A stretch of 64,000 nt of DNA from Rufibacter psychrotolerans. Its GTDB lineage: Bacteria > Bacteroidota > Bacteroidia > Cytophagales > Hymenobacteraceae. Each line of letters begins with the position of its first letter. The stretch's first letter is position 1. The position numbers were made by a program, and so were the translations under genes. Below, piece by piece: positions 1 through 9,949 of the stretch. The DNA lies in contig NZ_JAFFJV010000001.1 of assembly GCF_016924645.1 (NCBI RefSeq), positions 1 to 64,000 of the forward strand. The letters are read 5' to 3'. The notes beneath the pieces are model-generated. The model was not told the DNA's origin. It worked only from the letters and a program-made list of their open reading frames with translations, and did no database searches.

Positions 1-1203
1 CTGGAAGAGATGGTGCTCCGCAACGTGGAGAAGGGCCGGCTGGGCTTCTCCACGGACCTTTCCGCGGCCATCAAGGGCTGCGACGCGGCCTTCATCGCGG
101 TGGGCACGCCCCCCGGGGAGGACGGCTCGGCGGACCTGAAGTACGTCTTGGGCGTGGCCCGGGAGATCGGCCAGCACATGGACGACTACCTGGTGGTGGT
201 GACCAAGAGCACCGTGCCGGTGGGCACCGCCAATAAGGTGAAGAACGCCGTGGCCGAGGAGCTGGCGAGGCGGGGCTCCGGCCTCCCGTTCGACGTGGCC
301 TCGAACCCCGAGTTCCTGAAGGAGGGCGCCGCGATCGACGACTTCCTGAAACCGGACCGGATCGTGATCGGGGTGGAGAGCGAGCGGGCCGAGGAGGTGA
401 TGCGCAAGCTCTACAAGCCGTTCCTGTTGAACGGGCACCCGATCATCTTCATGGACGTTCCGAGCGCGGAGATGACCAAGTACGCGGCCAACGCCATGCT
501 GGCCACCAAGATCAGTTTCATGAACGACATCGCCAACCTGTGCGAGATCATGGGCGCGGACGTGAACATGGTGCGCCGGGGCATCGGAAGCGATTCCCGC
601 ATCGGCAACAAGTTCATCTACCCGGGCATCGGATACGGCGGCTCCTGCTTCCCCAAGGACGTGAAGGCGCTGATCAAGACGGCCGAGGAGAACGGCTACT
701 CCATGCAGATCCTCAAGGCGGTGGAATCTGTGAACGAGAACCAGAAGGAGGTGCTCTTCAACAAGGTGATGAAGCACTTCAATGGGGAGCTGGCCGGCAG
801 GACCTTTGCTTTGTGGGGCCTCTCGTTCAAGCCCAAGACCGACGACATGCGCGAGGCCCCCTCGCTGGTGATCATCGAGAAGCTCCTGGCCGAGGGCGCC
901 TCCGTGGTGGCCTACGACCCGGTGGCCATCAGGGAGGCCCGGCACATGATCGGGGAGAACGAGCGGGTGAAGTACGCCAAAGATGAATATGAAGCCTTGA
1001 TCGACGCCGACGCGCTGCTGGTGGTGACCGAGTGGCCCGAGTTCCGCTCGCCCAACTTCCAGGTCATCGGCAAGTTGCTCAAGAACAGGGTCATCATCGA
1101 CGGCCGCAACATCTACGAGGCCAGGGAGCTGCAGGAGCTGGGCTTCTGCTACTACGGCATCGGGGTGCAGGAGGTGCTGCCCGCCGTCGAGACCACCAAC
1201 TAA
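1..1203 (+). CDS. ugd: UDP-glucose 6-dehydrogenase, copy 1 (5' end outside window)
   Basis: This enzyme oxidises UDP-glucose to UDP-glucuronate with two NAD+, supplying uronic acid and, through Uxs, xylose for surface polysaccharide. The reading frame is open from base 1, and the first 50 residues of the 450-residue full copy (6055-7407) lie off the window, so the NAD-binding GxGYVG loop is missing here. The visible part holds the catalytic cysteine motif GGSCFPKD (about bases 640-663) and the C-terminal UDP-binding domain. No base difference from the second copy was found by eye. It is followed 43 bases later by uxs. Third positions are strongly G/C, unlike manC nearby. The family call is secure; only the start is unseen. 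Confidence 0.95.
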   Translation: MEEMVLRNVEKGRLGFSTDLSAAIKGCDAAFIAVGTPPGEDGSADLKYVLGVAREIGQHMDDYLVVVTKSTVPVGTANKVKNAVAEELARRGSGLPFDVASNPEFLKEGAAIDDFLKPDRIVIGVESERAEEVMRKLYKPFLLNGHPIIFMDVPSAEMTKYAANAMLATKISFMNDIANLCEIMGADVNMVRRGIGSDSRIGNKFIYPGIGYGGSCFPKDVKALIKTAEENGYSMQILKAVESVNENQKEVLFNKVMKHFNGELAGRTFALWGLSFKPKTDDMREAPSLVIIEKLLAEGASVVAYDPVAIREARHMIGENERVKYAKDEYEALIDADALLVVTEWPEFRSPNFQVIGKLLKNRVIIDGRNIYEARELQELGFCYYGIGVQEVLPAVETTN

Positions 1204-1968
1204 AAGAGAAAGAAGACACCATAACAGACGCTACATTTGGCTTGCAATGGCAAAAACGGATAGAAAACGCGTGTTGATCACCGGGGCGGCCGGTTTCCTG
1301 GGCTCGCACCTGTGCGACCGCTTCATAGGGGAGGGCTACCACGTGATCGGGATGGACAACCTGATCACGGGTGACCTGAGGAACATCGAGCACCTGTTCA
1401 AGCTGGGGCAGTTCGAGTTCTACCACCACGACGTGTCCAAGTACGTGCACGTGCCGGGCGAGTTGGACTACATCCTGCACTTCGCCTCGCCGGCCTCGCC
1501 CATCGACTACCTCAAGATCCCGATCCAGACCCTCAAGGTCGGGTCCCTGGGCACGCACAACCTGCTGGGGCTGGCCAAGGCCAAGGGCGCGCGGATCCTG
1601 ATCGCCTCCACCTCGGAGGTGTACGGCGACCCGGAGGTGCACCCGCAGACGGAGGAGTACTGGGGGAACGTGAACCCGGTGGGCCCGCGGGGCTGCTACG
1701 ACGAGGCCAAGCGCTTCCAGGAGGCCATCACCATGGCCTACCACCACCACCACGGCCTGGAGACGCGCATCGTCAGGATCTTCAACACCTATGGCCCCCG
1801 GATGCGCCTCAACGACGGGCGCGTGCTGCCCGCCTTCATGGGCCAGGCGCTTAGGGGCGAGGAGCTGAGTATCTTCGGGGACGGCTCCCAGACGCGCTCC
1901 TTCTGCTACGTGGACGACCTGGTGGAGGGAATCTACCGGCTCTTGCTGAGCGACTACGCCCTGCCGGT
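1..1968 (+). repeat. direct repeat, ugd-uxs copy 1 (identical part)
   Basis: Bases 1-1968 match 6205-8172 with a constant offset of 6204 and no difference found by eye. The repeat must extend left of the window, because copy 2 continues to its start codon at 6055. Similarity drops abruptly at 1969 to about 87% and vanishes after the shared stop codon. The two copies flank asnB and manC. Confidence 0.95.
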
Positions 1969-2224
1969 GAACATCGGCAACCCGAGTGAGGTGACCATCC
2001 GGGAGTTCGCCGAGGAGATCTGCAAATTAACTGGGGTGGAGCTCAAACTGGGCTACCAGCCCCTGCCCGAGAACGACCCGCAGAGGAGAAGACCCGACAT
2101 CGCCAAGGCCAAGGCCATCCTGGGCTGGGAGCCGAGGGTGTCAAGGGAGGAAGGGCTCAGGAGGACCCTGGAGTACTTCAGAGAGCACATCGAAGTCGCC
2201 GAGGTAGAGCACCGCGTGTTCTGA
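1247..2224 (+). CDS. uxs: UDP-glucuronate decarboxylase (UDP-xylose synthase), copy 1
   Basis: A short-chain dehydrogenase of 325 residues that converts UDP-glucuronate to UDP-xylose through a 4-keto intermediate. The N-terminal NAD loop is [10 protein letters not shown] (residues 13-22). STSEVYGDP and the catalytic Tyr/Lys pair in CYDEAKRF follow, as in the UXS branch of the family. It sits 43 bases behind ugd, the enzyme that makes its substrate, so the pair is probably one transcript that ends at the hairpin 2246-2289. Up to base 1968 it is identical to the second copy (7451-8428). The last 256 bases carry 33 substitutions and 8 amino-acid changes. Confidence 0.93.
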   Translation: MAKTDRKRVLITGAAGFLGSHLCDRFIGEGYHVIGMDNLITGDLRNIEHLFKLGQFEFYHHDVSKYVHVPGELDYILHFASPASPIDYLKIPIQTLKVGSLGTHNLLGLAKAKGARILIASTSEVYGDPEVHPQTEEYWGNVNPVGPRGCYDEAKRFQEAITMAYHHHHGLETRIVRIFNTYGPRMRLNDGRVLPAFMGQALRGEELSIFGDGSQTRSFCYVDDLVEGIYRLLLSDYALPVNIGNPSEVTIREFAEEICKLTGVELKLGYQPLPENDPQRRRPDIAKAKAILGWEPRVSREEGLRRTLEYFREHIEVAEVEHRVF

Positions 2225-2245
2225 GGGTAATTAGCCTAGAATGCT

Positions 2246-2289
2246 AAACAAGAAGGCTTGCTGCAATCTGTAGCAAGCCTTCTTGTTTT
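2246..2289 (+). terminator. hairpin terminator after uxs copy 1
   Basis: A perfect 17-base inverted repeat pairs 2246-2262 with 2272-2288 around a 9-base loop. It starts 22 bases after the uxs stop. The A-rich left foot and T-rich right foot would let it work in both directions. No equivalent hairpin follows uxs copy 2. Confidence 0.85.
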
Positions 2290-2490
2290 CAAATTGTAAT
2301 ACCTCCTTTGCCTTTTTATTGCCCTATGCTCAAGGCCGCTCTTTTTGACTAACCTTACTGAGATACGCATGGGCTTTGTTTTAGAAGATTGGCAAACTCT
2401 TCCCCTCAGCGCCTTCGGTTTGAAATGCCTGGCCTTAAATATCCGCTCATATCAACTTGAAGGTTAGGGCGCAGTTACTCTTTGCGCAGG

Positions 2491-2534
2491 TTCTGTTTTG
2501 GGCTGATTTTCGTAAAATCGGCACTGAAACAGAA
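2491..2534. repeat. dispersed palindrome family, copy at 2.5 kb
   Basis: An imperfect hairpin with outer arms TTCTGTTT / AAACAGAA and inner GATTTT / AAAATC. It fits the family consensus TTTTGGGGCTGTTTTC - short loop - GAAAACAGCCCCAAAA. It is the only clear copy in the first 32 kb. Confidence 0.7.
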
Positions 2535-2875
2535 GTACAGAGGGGATAGAAAAGAATAAGGTATCCTGTCCCTGTGTCCTTGTTTTGGATGTCTGTAACT
2601 GTCATGCAGTCCTCGCCAAGCAGCGAAATACCAGATGAGGGCTGCTTTGTTCCTTCAGTAAATAAGTTGGTTATTGTGAGTAGGTGCGCAGTTTAGTTTT
2701 ATGATTTTCTATAAATATTATGTGCTAATAGTCTAATTAGCGGGATCAGGTGTTTGGATGATAAGTGCTTATTGAATAGTTGATTATGTGTGATTGTGAA
2801 GTAGCGGGTAAGCGGTGTGGTTTGATTAAATCATATTCGTAAGAATTATGTAAAAACCATTTCGCAGATATGTCG

Positions 2876-2883
2876 TACCTTTG
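2876..2883 (+). promoter_or_regulatory. -7 promoter element of asnB
   Basis: TACCTTTG matches the Bacteroidota -7 consensus TAnnTTTG and ends only 7 bases before the asnB ATG at 2891. No convincing TTG -33 element was seen. If used, the transcript would start at or next to the start codon. Confidence 0.45.
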
Positions 2884-2890
2884 CGGCAAT

Positions 2891-4798
2891 ATGTGCGGTA
2901 TATCAGGAATCTACGCTTTTACTCAGGAAGGCCAATCGGCCATTCAACGTTTATCAGACTCAACTGACGCGCTTCAGCTACGAGGACCCGACTCCGGGGG
3001 GCATTTCACCCATGGCGCGGTAGGATTAGGGCATCGGCGCTTATCCATCATTGACGTGAGCGAGGTGGCATGTCAGCCGATGCACACCGAAAATGAACGC
3101 TATACCATCGTGTTCAATGGCGAAATTTTCAACTATCAGGAGCTGAAAAAACAGCTTCTGGATAAAGGTTATACCTTCTTCTCGCAATCTGATACCGAGG
3201 TTCTCCTGAAGTACTACATTGAAGAAGGCCCTTCTTTCCTGAAAAAACTGAACGGCTTCTTTGCCTTCGCCATCTATGACAAGGAGAAAGAATCCTTGTT
3301 TGTAGCCCGGGACCGCTACGGGGTAAAACCGCTCCTGATGTATCAGGATGAAGACAAACTGGTATTTGCCTCGGAAATGAAGTCCTTGCTGGCTTTCGGG
3401 ATTCCCCGTAAGCTGGACTATGTCTCTTTGTATGAATACCTCCAGTTAAACTACATTCCGGCCCCGGCCTCTATTTTTAAGGGAGTTAAGAAACTCATGC
3501 CTGGCCATTACCTGATGATTTCCAAGAATGGCAAGGTTGAGAATAACCGCTGGTACAAAATCCCATACGACGAGAAAAAAGTTAAGAAAAACGATCTCTC
3601 GTATGAGGCACAACAGAAAAAATTGGTTGACCTGATGGATGGTGCCGTGCAGCGCCGCATGATCGCCGATGTTCCTTTAGGAGCTTTCCTGAGCGGGGGT
3701 ATCGACTCTTCCGTGATTGTGGCCTTGGCTTCCCGGCATACAGATCATTTGAATACCTTTTCCATTGGCTACAAAGACGAGCCTTTCTTTGACGAAACTC
3801 GGTATGCAAAACTGGTAGCCGACCGTTACAAGACCAATCATACCGTTTTCTCGCTTACCAACAATGATCTATATGAGCATCTGTTCCGGGCGCTCGATTA
3901 CATAGACGAGCCCTTCGCCGATTCCTCTGCCTTGGCGGTAAATATCCTCAGCCACTACACCCGCCAAAAAGTAACCGTAGCCTTGTCAGGCGATGGGGCC
4001 GATGAACTTTTTGCCGGCTACAACAAGCACATGGCCGAGTACAAGGTTCGCAAAGGAGGTTTTGTAGCCGAAACAGTAGCAGCCTTGTTGCCCGTTTGGG
4101 AAATGATGCCAAAGTCGCGTAACTCCGCTTTAGGGAACCGTATCCGTCAGTTCCAGCGCTTTGGCGAGGGTATGAACCTTTCGGCCAAAGACCGTTACTG
4201 GCGCTGGGCCTCGTTTGCCACCGAAGAAGACGCCAAGTCTTTGCTCAGCGGCAAAGCGAGGCGTATTCTTTCCAAGAACATCTACAAAAAACGCCGTCAG
4301 AAGATTTTAAGCCACCTTTCCCAAAAAGGGGACATAAACGAGGTACTGTACACAGACATGCAGTTGGTCCTGCCAAATGACATGCTCACCAAGGTGGATC
4401 TGATGTCCATGGCCAATAGCCTGGAAGTACGCACCCCCTTCCTGGATTACAAGGTGGTGAACTTTGCTTTCTCCCTGCCGGAGTCTTCCAAGATTGACGG
4501 CGGCATGAAGAAGAAGATTGTGCAGGATGCTTTCAGAAGCATGTTGCCCGCCGAGCTTTACAAACGGCCCAAGCACGGTTTTGAGGTTCCTTTGCTGAAA
4601 TGGTTCCAAAACGAGCTTCGGCCCATGATCATGGACGATCTTCTGTCAGATGCCTTCATTGAGGCGCAAGGCGTTTTTAGTGTAAAAGAAATCCAGCGCC
4701 TGAAAGCCCAGCTTTTCTCTAAAAATCCAGGAGACATTCACGCCCGCATCTGGGCTTTGGTAGTGTTCCAGCACTGGTGGAAGAAGTGGATGGCTTAG
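2891..4798 (+). CDS. asnB: asparagine synthase (glutamine-hydrolysing), polysaccharide-locus type
   Basis: A 635-residue class II glutamine amidotransferase fused to an ATP-dependent asparagine synthetase domain. The start at 2891 is chosen because the nucleophile must be Cys2: the protein begins MCGISGIY, whereas the frame is open seven codons further up. The glutaminase domain covers about residues 1-190; the ATP pyrophosphatase loop SGGIDSS is near residue 265. It normally transfers glutamine amide nitrogen to aspartate. Its place between ugd-uxs and manC inside a polysaccharide locus raises the possibility that it amidates a sugar carboxylate instead, as proposed for WbpS-type proteins. 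That is inference; sequence alone does not decide. Confidence 0.88.
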   Translation: MCGISGIYAFTQEGQSAIQRLSDSTDALQLRGPDSGGHFTHGAVGLGHRRLSIIDVSEVACQPMHTENERYTIVFNGEIFNYQELKKQLLDKGYTFFSQSDTEVLLKYYIEEGPSFLKKLNGFFAFAIYDKEKESLFVARDRYGVKPLLMYQDEDKLVFASEMKSLLAFGIPRKLDYVSLYEYLQLNYIPAPASIFKGVKKLMPGHYLMISKNGKVENNRWYKIPYDEKKVKKNDLSYEAQQKKLVDLMDGAVQRRMIADVPLGAFLSGGIDSSVIVALASRHTDHLNTFSIGYKDEPFFDETRYAKLVADRYKTNHTVFSLTNNDLYEHLFRALDYIDEPFADSSALAVNILSHYTRQKVTVALSGDGADELFAGYNKHMAEYKVRKGGFVAETVAALLPVWEMMPKSRNSALGNRIRQFQRFGEGMNLSAKDRYWRWASFATEEDAKSLLSGKARRILSKNIYKKRRQKILSHLSQKGDINEVLYTDMQLVLPNDMLTKVDLMSMANSLEVRTPFLDYKVVNFAFSLPESSKIDGGMKKKIVQDAFRSMLPAELYKRPKHGFEVPLLKWFQNELRPMIMDDLLSDAFIEAQGVFSVKEIQRLKAQLFSKNPGDIHARIWALVVFQHWWKKWMA

Positions 4799-4894
4799 TA
4801 TCTATTTAATGTATTTGCCGAAAAGAATGTACTGCTGAGTAAGGCTCGAGTAATAACATTATAGTGTTTAATATTAAAATAAGGTGAGTAAATA

Positions 4895-5974
4895 ATGGAC
4901 AAGAACAATTATGTTCTGATCATGGCTGGAGGTGTAGGAAGTAGATTTTGGCCTAAAAGTCGGAATCATTTTCCTAAGCAGTTTATTGATATTTTAGGTA
5001 TTGGTAAGTCTTTGCTACAGTTAACGTACGAACGCTTTCTTAAACTTTGCCCTTCTGATAATATCTTTATTGTCACAAATGGTCAGTACAGCCATATTAT
5101 CCAGGAACAGTTACCAAAGGTTAAGGAAAACAATATTATCTGTGAACCATCACGTAATAATACGGCTCCCTGTATTGCCTATGCCTCTTTTAAAGTGTCA
5201 AAACTCAATCCAGATGCCAACATAGTAGTAGCACCTTCAGACCACTTAATTTTGTATGAAGAGGCTTTCTTGGGTAAAGTGCGACAGGCACTTGCTTTCA
5301 GTCAACAGCAAGAGGCGCTGGTTACTCTTGGTATTACCCCCACCCGGCCAGATACAGGTTATGGATACATCAATTACCAAACAGTAGATAAAAACGGAGT
5401 ACATAAGGTAATTCGGTTTAGAGAAAAACCTTCATTAGAGATTGCTAAACAGTTTTTGGCAAGTGGCGATTACCTGTGGAATGCAGGCATCTTCATTTGG
5501 AAAGTAGCAACAGTTTTGAAAGCTCTAGAAACTCATTGTATGGAGGTGTATGCCCTTTTTGAAAGCGGTAAACCTTTCTTCAATACTACAAAAGAAGCTC
5601 ATTGGATTGAAGAAAATTATCCAAAATCACCAAATATCTCCATTGATTATGCGATTATGGAGAAAGCTGAAAACATCTACACTGTGCCGGCTGAGATTGG
5701 CTGGTCTGATGTGGGCACATGGGCCTCTTTACATGAGGTTGCGGAGAAGGATGCAGCAAATAATGTGATTTCTGGTCAACAAGTTAATCTTCAAAACACT
5801 CAGAACTGCATTATTAACTTACCTGAGAATAAGGTGGCTGTAATAAATGGCCTCCAAGATTATATTATAGTAGATGATGGTTCAGTCTTACTAATTTATC
5901 CAAAAGAAAAAGAACAGGAAATTAAGAAAGTTTCTCATGAGGTTAATGTTGCCTTTGGAGGGAAGTTTCTTTAA
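4895..5974 (+). CDS. manC: mannose-1-phosphate guanylyltransferase
   Basis: Makes GDP-mannose from mannose 1-phosphate and GTP, the precursor used by Gmd at 16343. The nucleotidyltransferase signature MAGGVGSRFWPKSR lies at about residues 10-23 and FREKPS near residue 176. At 359 residues it is the short form: it lacks the C-terminal cupin phosphomannose isomerase domain of the bifunctional enzyme, so mannose 6-phosphate isomerase must come from elsewhere. It follows asnB by 96 bases. Base composition drops sharply here (about 35% GC in bases 5101-5160 counted by eye, against about 63% in a 60-base sample of ugd). Confidence 0.92.
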   Translation: MDKNNYVLIMAGGVGSRFWPKSRNHFPKQFIDILGIGKSLLQLTYERFLKLCPSDNIFIVTNGQYSHIIQEQLPKVKENNIICEPSRNNTAPCIAYASFKVSKLNPDANIVVAPSDHLILYEEAFLGKVRQALAFSQQQEALVTLGITPTRPDTGYGYINYQTVDKNGVHKVIRFREKPSLEIAKQFLASGDYLWNAGIFIWKVATVLKALETHCMEVYALFESGKPFFNTTKEAHWIEENYPKSPNISIDYAIMEKAENIYTVPAEIGWSDVGTWASLHEVAEKDAANNVISGQQVNLQNTQNCIINLPENKVAVINGLQDYIIVDDGSVLLIYPKEKEQEIKKVSHEVNVAFGGKFL

Positions 5975-6054
5975 GGGATAACCAAGTGGTATTCTTTTAT
6001 CAATGTTAAAATAAGCTTTAAAGTTATTTAACAGATTAATTAAAACATTCTCCC

Positions 6055-7407
6055 ATGAAAATCGCAGTAGTAGGCACGGGTTACGTCGGGTTGGTGACGG
6101 GCACGTGCTTCGCCGAGGTGGGCATCGATGTGACGTGCATCGACGTCAATGTAAAAAAGATCGAGGACCTGAGGCAGGGCATCCTGCCCATCTACGAGCC
6201 GGGGCTGGAAGAGATGGTGCTCCGCAACGTGGAGAAGGGCCGGCTGGGCTTCTCCACGGACCTTTCCGCGGCCATCAAGGGCTGCGACGCGGCCTTCATC
6301 GCGGTGGGCACGCCCCCCGGGGAGGACGGCTCGGCGGACCTGAAGTACGTCTTGGGCGTGGCCCGGGAGATCGGCCAGCACATGGACGACTACCTGGTGG
6401 TGGTGACCAAGAGCACCGTGCCGGTGGGCACCGCCAATAAGGTGAAGAACGCCGTGGCCGAGGAGCTGGCGAGGCGGGGCTCCGGCCTCCCGTTCGACGT
6501 GGCCTCGAACCCCGAGTTCCTGAAGGAGGGCGCCGCGATCGACGACTTCCTGAAACCGGACCGGATCGTGATCGGGGTGGAGAGCGAGCGGGCCGAGGAG
6601 GTGATGCGCAAGCTCTACAAGCCGTTCCTGTTGAACGGGCACCCGATCATCTTCATGGACGTTCCGAGCGCGGAGATGACCAAGTACGCGGCCAACGCCA
6701 TGCTGGCCACCAAGATCAGTTTCATGAACGACATCGCCAACCTGTGCGAGATCATGGGCGCGGACGTGAACATGGTGCGCCGGGGCATCGGAAGCGATTC
6801 CCGCATCGGCAACAAGTTCATCTACCCGGGCATCGGATACGGCGGCTCCTGCTTCCCCAAGGACGTGAAGGCGCTGATCAAGACGGCCGAGGAGAACGGC
6901 TACTCCATGCAGATCCTCAAGGCGGTGGAATCTGTGAACGAGAACCAGAAGGAGGTGCTCTTCAACAAGGTGATGAAGCACTTCAATGGGGAGCTGGCCG
7001 GCAGGACCTTTGCTTTGTGGGGCCTCTCGTTCAAGCCCAAGACCGACGACATGCGCGAGGCCCCCTCGCTGGTGATCATCGAGAAGCTCCTGGCCGAGGG
7101 CGCCTCCGTGGTGGCCTACGACCCGGTGGCCATCAGGGAGGCCCGGCACATGATCGGGGAGAACGAGCGGGTGAAGTACGCCAAAGATGAATATGAAGCC
7201 TTGATCGACGCCGACGCGCTGCTGGTGGTGACCGAGTGGCCCGAGTTCCGCTCGCCCAACTTCCAGGTCATCGGCAAGTTGCTCAAGAACAGGGTCATCA
7301 TCGACGGCCGCAACATCTACGAGGCCAGGGAGCTGCAGGAGCTGGGCTTCTGCTACTACGGCATCGGGGTGCAGGAGGTGCTGCCCGCCGTCGAGACCAC
7401 CAACTAA
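6055..7407 (+). CDS. ugd: UDP-glucose 6-dehydrogenase, copy 2 (complete)
   Basis: The complete 450-residue version of the enzyme cut at the left edge. The order is the N-terminal Rossmann domain ([10 protein letters not shown], residues 7-16), central domain, catalytic Cys in [10 protein letters not shown] (near residue 262), and a C-terminal nucleotide-binding domain with [11 protein letters not shown]. It forms UDP-glucuronate from UDP-glucose. The start at 6055 gives the canonical [12 protein letters not shown] opening. It lies 80 bases after manC and 43 bases before uxs copy 2. The DNA is markedly GC-rich between two AT-rich neighbours (manC and the flippase gene). Confidence 0.97.
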   Translation: MKIAVVGTGYVGLVTGTCFAEVGIDVTCIDVNVKKIEDLRQGILPIYEPGLEEMVLRNVEKGRLGFSTDLSAAIKGCDAAFIAVGTPPGEDGSADLKYVLGVAREIGQHMDDYLVVVTKSTVPVGTANKVKNAVAEELARRGSGLPFDVASNPEFLKEGAAIDDFLKPDRIVIGVESERAEEVMRKLYKPFLLNGHPIIFMDVPSAEMTKYAANAMLATKISFMNDIANLCEIMGADVNMVRRGIGSDSRIGNKFIYPGIGYGGSCFPKDVKALIKTAEENGYSMQILKAVESVNENQKEVLFNKVMKHFNGELAGRTFALWGLSFKPKTDDMREAPSLVIIEKLLAEGASVVAYDPVAIREARHMIGENERVKYAKDEYEALIDADALLVVTEWPEFRSPNFQVIGKLLKNRVIIDGRNIYEARELQELGFCYYGIGVQEVLPAVETTN

Positions 7408-8172
7408 AAGAGAAAGAAGACACCATAACAGACGCTACATTTGGCTTGCAATGGCAAAAACGGATAGAAAACGCGTGTTGATCACCGGGGCGGCCGGTTT
7501 CCTGGGCTCGCACCTGTGCGACCGCTTCATAGGGGAGGGCTACCACGTGATCGGGATGGACAACCTGATCACGGGTGACCTGAGGAACATCGAGCACCTG
7601 TTCAAGCTGGGGCAGTTCGAGTTCTACCACCACGACGTGTCCAAGTACGTGCACGTGCCGGGCGAGTTGGACTACATCCTGCACTTCGCCTCGCCGGCCT
7701 CGCCCATCGACTACCTCAAGATCCCGATCCAGACCCTCAAGGTCGGGTCCCTGGGCACGCACAACCTGCTGGGGCTGGCCAAGGCCAAGGGCGCGCGGAT
7801 CCTGATCGCCTCCACCTCGGAGGTGTACGGCGACCCGGAGGTGCACCCGCAGACGGAGGAGTACTGGGGGAACGTGAACCCGGTGGGCCCGCGGGGCTGC
7901 TACGACGAGGCCAAGCGCTTCCAGGAGGCCATCACCATGGCCTACCACCACCACCACGGCCTGGAGACGCGCATCGTCAGGATCTTCAACACCTATGGCC
8001 CCCGGATGCGCCTCAACGACGGGCGCGTGCTGCCCGCCTTCATGGGCCAGGCGCTTAGGGGCGAGGAGCTGAGTATCTTCGGGGACGGCTCCCAGACGCG
8101 CTCCTTCTGCTACGTGGACGACCTGGTGGAGGGAATCTACCGGCTCTTGCTGAGCGACTACGCCCTGCCGGT
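6205..8172 (+). repeat. direct repeat, ugd-uxs copy 2 (identical part)
   Basis: Second member of the perfect repeat described at 1-1968. Recombination between the two members would excise or amplify a 6.2-kb segment carrying asnB and manC. Confidence 0.95.
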
Positions 8173-8428
8173 CAACATCGGCAACCCCTCGGAGGTCACT
8201 ATCAAGGAGTTCGCCGAGGAGATCTGCAAGCTCACTGGGGTGGAGCTCAAACTGGGCTACCAGCCCCTGCCCGAGAACGACCCGCAGAGGAGAAGACCCG
8301 ACATCACCAAGGCCAAGGCCATCCTGGGCTGGGAACCCAGGGTGTCAAGGGAGGAGGGGCTGAAGAGAACGTTAGAGTACTTCCGGGAGAACCTGGAAAT
8401 AGCCGAGGTGGGACACCGCATGTTCTGA
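7451..8428 (+). CDS. uxs: UDP-glucuronate decarboxylase (UDP-xylose synthase), copy 2
   Basis: A 325-residue UDP-xylose synthase, the same protein as at 1247-2224 except for 8 substitutions in the last 85 residues (Arg/Lys, Ala/Thr, His/Asn, Glu/Gly and similar). The NAD loop, STSEVYGDP and Tyr-x-x-x-Lys motifs are unchanged, so both copies should be active. The changes fall in the C-terminal part, away from the catalytic residues. Unlike copy 1, no terminator hairpin follows; the flippase gene starts about 90 bases later, so read-through into the polysaccharide genes is possible. Confidence 0.93.
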   Translation: MAKTDRKRVLITGAAGFLGSHLCDRFIGEGYHVIGMDNLITGDLRNIEHLFKLGQFEFYHHDVSKYVHVPGELDYILHFASPASPIDYLKIPIQTLKVGSLGTHNLLGLAKAKGARILIASTSEVYGDPEVHPQTEEYWGNVNPVGPRGCYDEAKRFQEAITMAYHHHHGLETRIVRIFNTYGPRMRLNDGRVLPAFMGQALRGEELSIFGDGSQTRSFCYVDDLVEGIYRLLLSDYALPVNIGNPSEVTIKEFAEEICKLTGVELKLGYQPLPENDPQRRRPDITKAKAILGWEPRVSREEGLKRTLEYFRENLEIAEVGHRMF

Positions 8429-8518
8429 GGCAAGAGTTTTTTGCATTGATAATGCAATGTGCAATTGTGAAGGAGAACAAGAGTAAGTAAGTAGATAAAC
8501 AGGAAAACACTTTGTTAT

Positions 8519-9922
8519 TTGTACGTGTATACTAATAATATTATTAAAGTATGGAAAAGTAGGCTATCACAAAAGGGATCGTTTGCTCAAAATTTAGCAG
8601 TTACTTTCTCTGGGTCTGCTTTAGTGACTCTGATTGGGTTTGTATTAACTCCTATTTTGGGTAGAATATATCCACCAGAAGAATATGGAGTATTTTCTGT
8701 TGTAAGCTCGATACTAAGTAACATCACAGTTTTCTCAAGCTTAACCTATATAGGTGCATTTCTTTTAGAAAAAAAAGAAAAAAATTTTATAGCTCTTGTT
8801 CAGCTGACAATTTTGCTGAATGTTCTCGTGTGTGGACTTTTATTGATTACAATACTTCTGTTTAATGTTTCAATAAGTGTATTCTTTAAAATTGAGGTTA
8901 TTAGGAATTGGATATTTGTAATTCCTGTATTGCTTTTGCTTTCAAATCTTAATAGTGTATTTAGTAATTGGTTATTGAAAGAAAAAGAGTTCAAGGGAAG
9001 ATCAAGTGTAGAAGTTGGAGGGAGTATAATAGGAAGGATGGGGGCAATTGGTTGGGGTATAGGAATTCAGAACAATTTTACTGGCCTATTAATTGGTGAT
9101 TTAATTTTCAAATTGTTTTGTTTTTTTGGCTTTTTGAAGGCAGGGTTGTATAAAAAGATAAGTTTAATACATGTATATGTGTCTTGGAAAAGAATTAAAC
9201 ATGTAATGATGAAATACAAGGAATTTCCTTTGTATCAACTGCCCACTAGTTATGTGACAATACTTTCCATTCAAGTTCCAATATTTGTGTTTGCCTCATC
9301 TTTTGGGGTGGAAAGTGTTGGGCTTTATTCGTTTTCAATAAACTTAATGGATATACCATTGAATATTTTAGGTCGATCGATAGCTCCAGTCTTTTTTCAA
9401 AAAGCAACCGAATTGTATGAAGTTGATAAGTTGAAGTTGCAAAGCCTAACTTTGTCAATATATAATAAAATGTTGTATTTGGGTTTAATTCCTTTTTCAA
9501 TAATTACAGTTTTTGGAGATGTAATTTTTAAATATGTTTTTGGTGAAGCATGGGAAGTTGCGGGTTTATTTACTTCATTTTTGGGTTATTCCTATATCTT
9601 TAAGTTGACGACTACTTCAATTTCAGCTATATTTACAATTTATAAAAAACAAAAACTAGAGTTTATTTGTAATTTAGTAGGCTTGATTTTAAGAAGTGTG
9701 TCATTATTGATAGGGGTTTATATGAACGATTTAAGGCTATGTGTATTAGCCTTTGGTATATCAAGTTTTATTGTGTATTTTATAATTAATATGCAAATGT
9801 TTAGGGTGATGGGTTTGCGTGTGTTAAAGCATGTAATAAAATCTTTTCTTTTAATAATAAGTTCTTTTGTGTTTTTTTGGGGAATGCGTTACTTGTTAGA
9901 AGGATATATTAGTTCTAATTAA
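8519..9922 (+). CDS. polysaccharide flippase (Wzx/MATE-like)
   Basis: An integral membrane protein of about 467 residues with many hydrophobic segments. The N-terminal region FAQNLAVTFSGSALVTLIGF followed by PILGRIYPPEEYGVFSV is typical of oligosaccharide-lipid flippases of the Wzx/RfbX type, which move undecaprenyl-linked repeat units across the inner membrane. No ATG fits the N-terminus: the best candidates are TTG at 8519 or GTG at 8525, so the exact start is uncertain. It is very AT-rich. It follows ugd-uxs copy 2 and precedes the glycosyltransferase genes, the usual setting for a Wzx/Wzy pathway. The sugar unit it moves cannot be read from the sequence. Confidence 0.88.
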   Translation: MYVYTNNIIKVWKSRLSQKGSFAQNLAVTFSGSALVTLIGFVLTPILGRIYPPEEYGVFSVVSSILSNITVFSSLTYIGAFLLEKKEKNFIALVQLTILLNVLVCGLLLITILLFNVSISVFFKIEVIRNWIFVIPVLLLLSNLNSVFSNWLLKEKEFKGRSSVEVGGSIIGRMGAIGWGIGIQNNFTGLLIGDLIFKLFCFFGFLKAGLYKKISLIHVYVSWKRIKHVMMKYKEFPLYQLPTSYVTILSIQVPIFVFASSFGVESVGLYSFSINLMDIPLNILGRSIAPVFFQKATELYEVDKLKLQSLTLSIYNKMLYLGLIPFSIITVFGDVIFKYVFGEAWEVAGLFTSFLGYSYIFKLTTTSISAIFTIYKKQKLEFICNLVGLILRSVSLLIGVYMNDLRLCVLAFGISSFIVYFIINMQMFRVMGLRVLKHVIKSFLLIISSFVFFWGMRYLLEGYISSN

Positions 9923-9949
9923 GTATTCTTAATTAATTTACTGTTAAAA

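Larger units (their letters stand above)
2225..2890. other. intergenic region between uxs copy 1 and asnB
   Basis: This 666-base stretch holds a strong terminator hairpin right after uxs (2246-2289), one copy of the dispersed palindrome family (2491-2534), and a TAnnTTTG promoter element next to the asnB start (2876-2883). No other coding or RNA signal was recognised. It separates the GC-rich ugd-uxs pair from asnB transcriptionally. Confidence 0.7.

Noticed and set aside
1094..1753. long antisense open frames in ugd-uxs (also at 6040-7149 and 7298-7957)
   Set aside because: His/Val/Leu-rich shadows caused by the very GC-rich sense genes. They repeat exactly in both copies because the DNA is identical.
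1..8428. ugd-uxs repeat as a pure assembly error
   Set aside because: The 33 differences in the uxs tails and unrelated flanks show two real copies, although their order should be confirmed with long reads.
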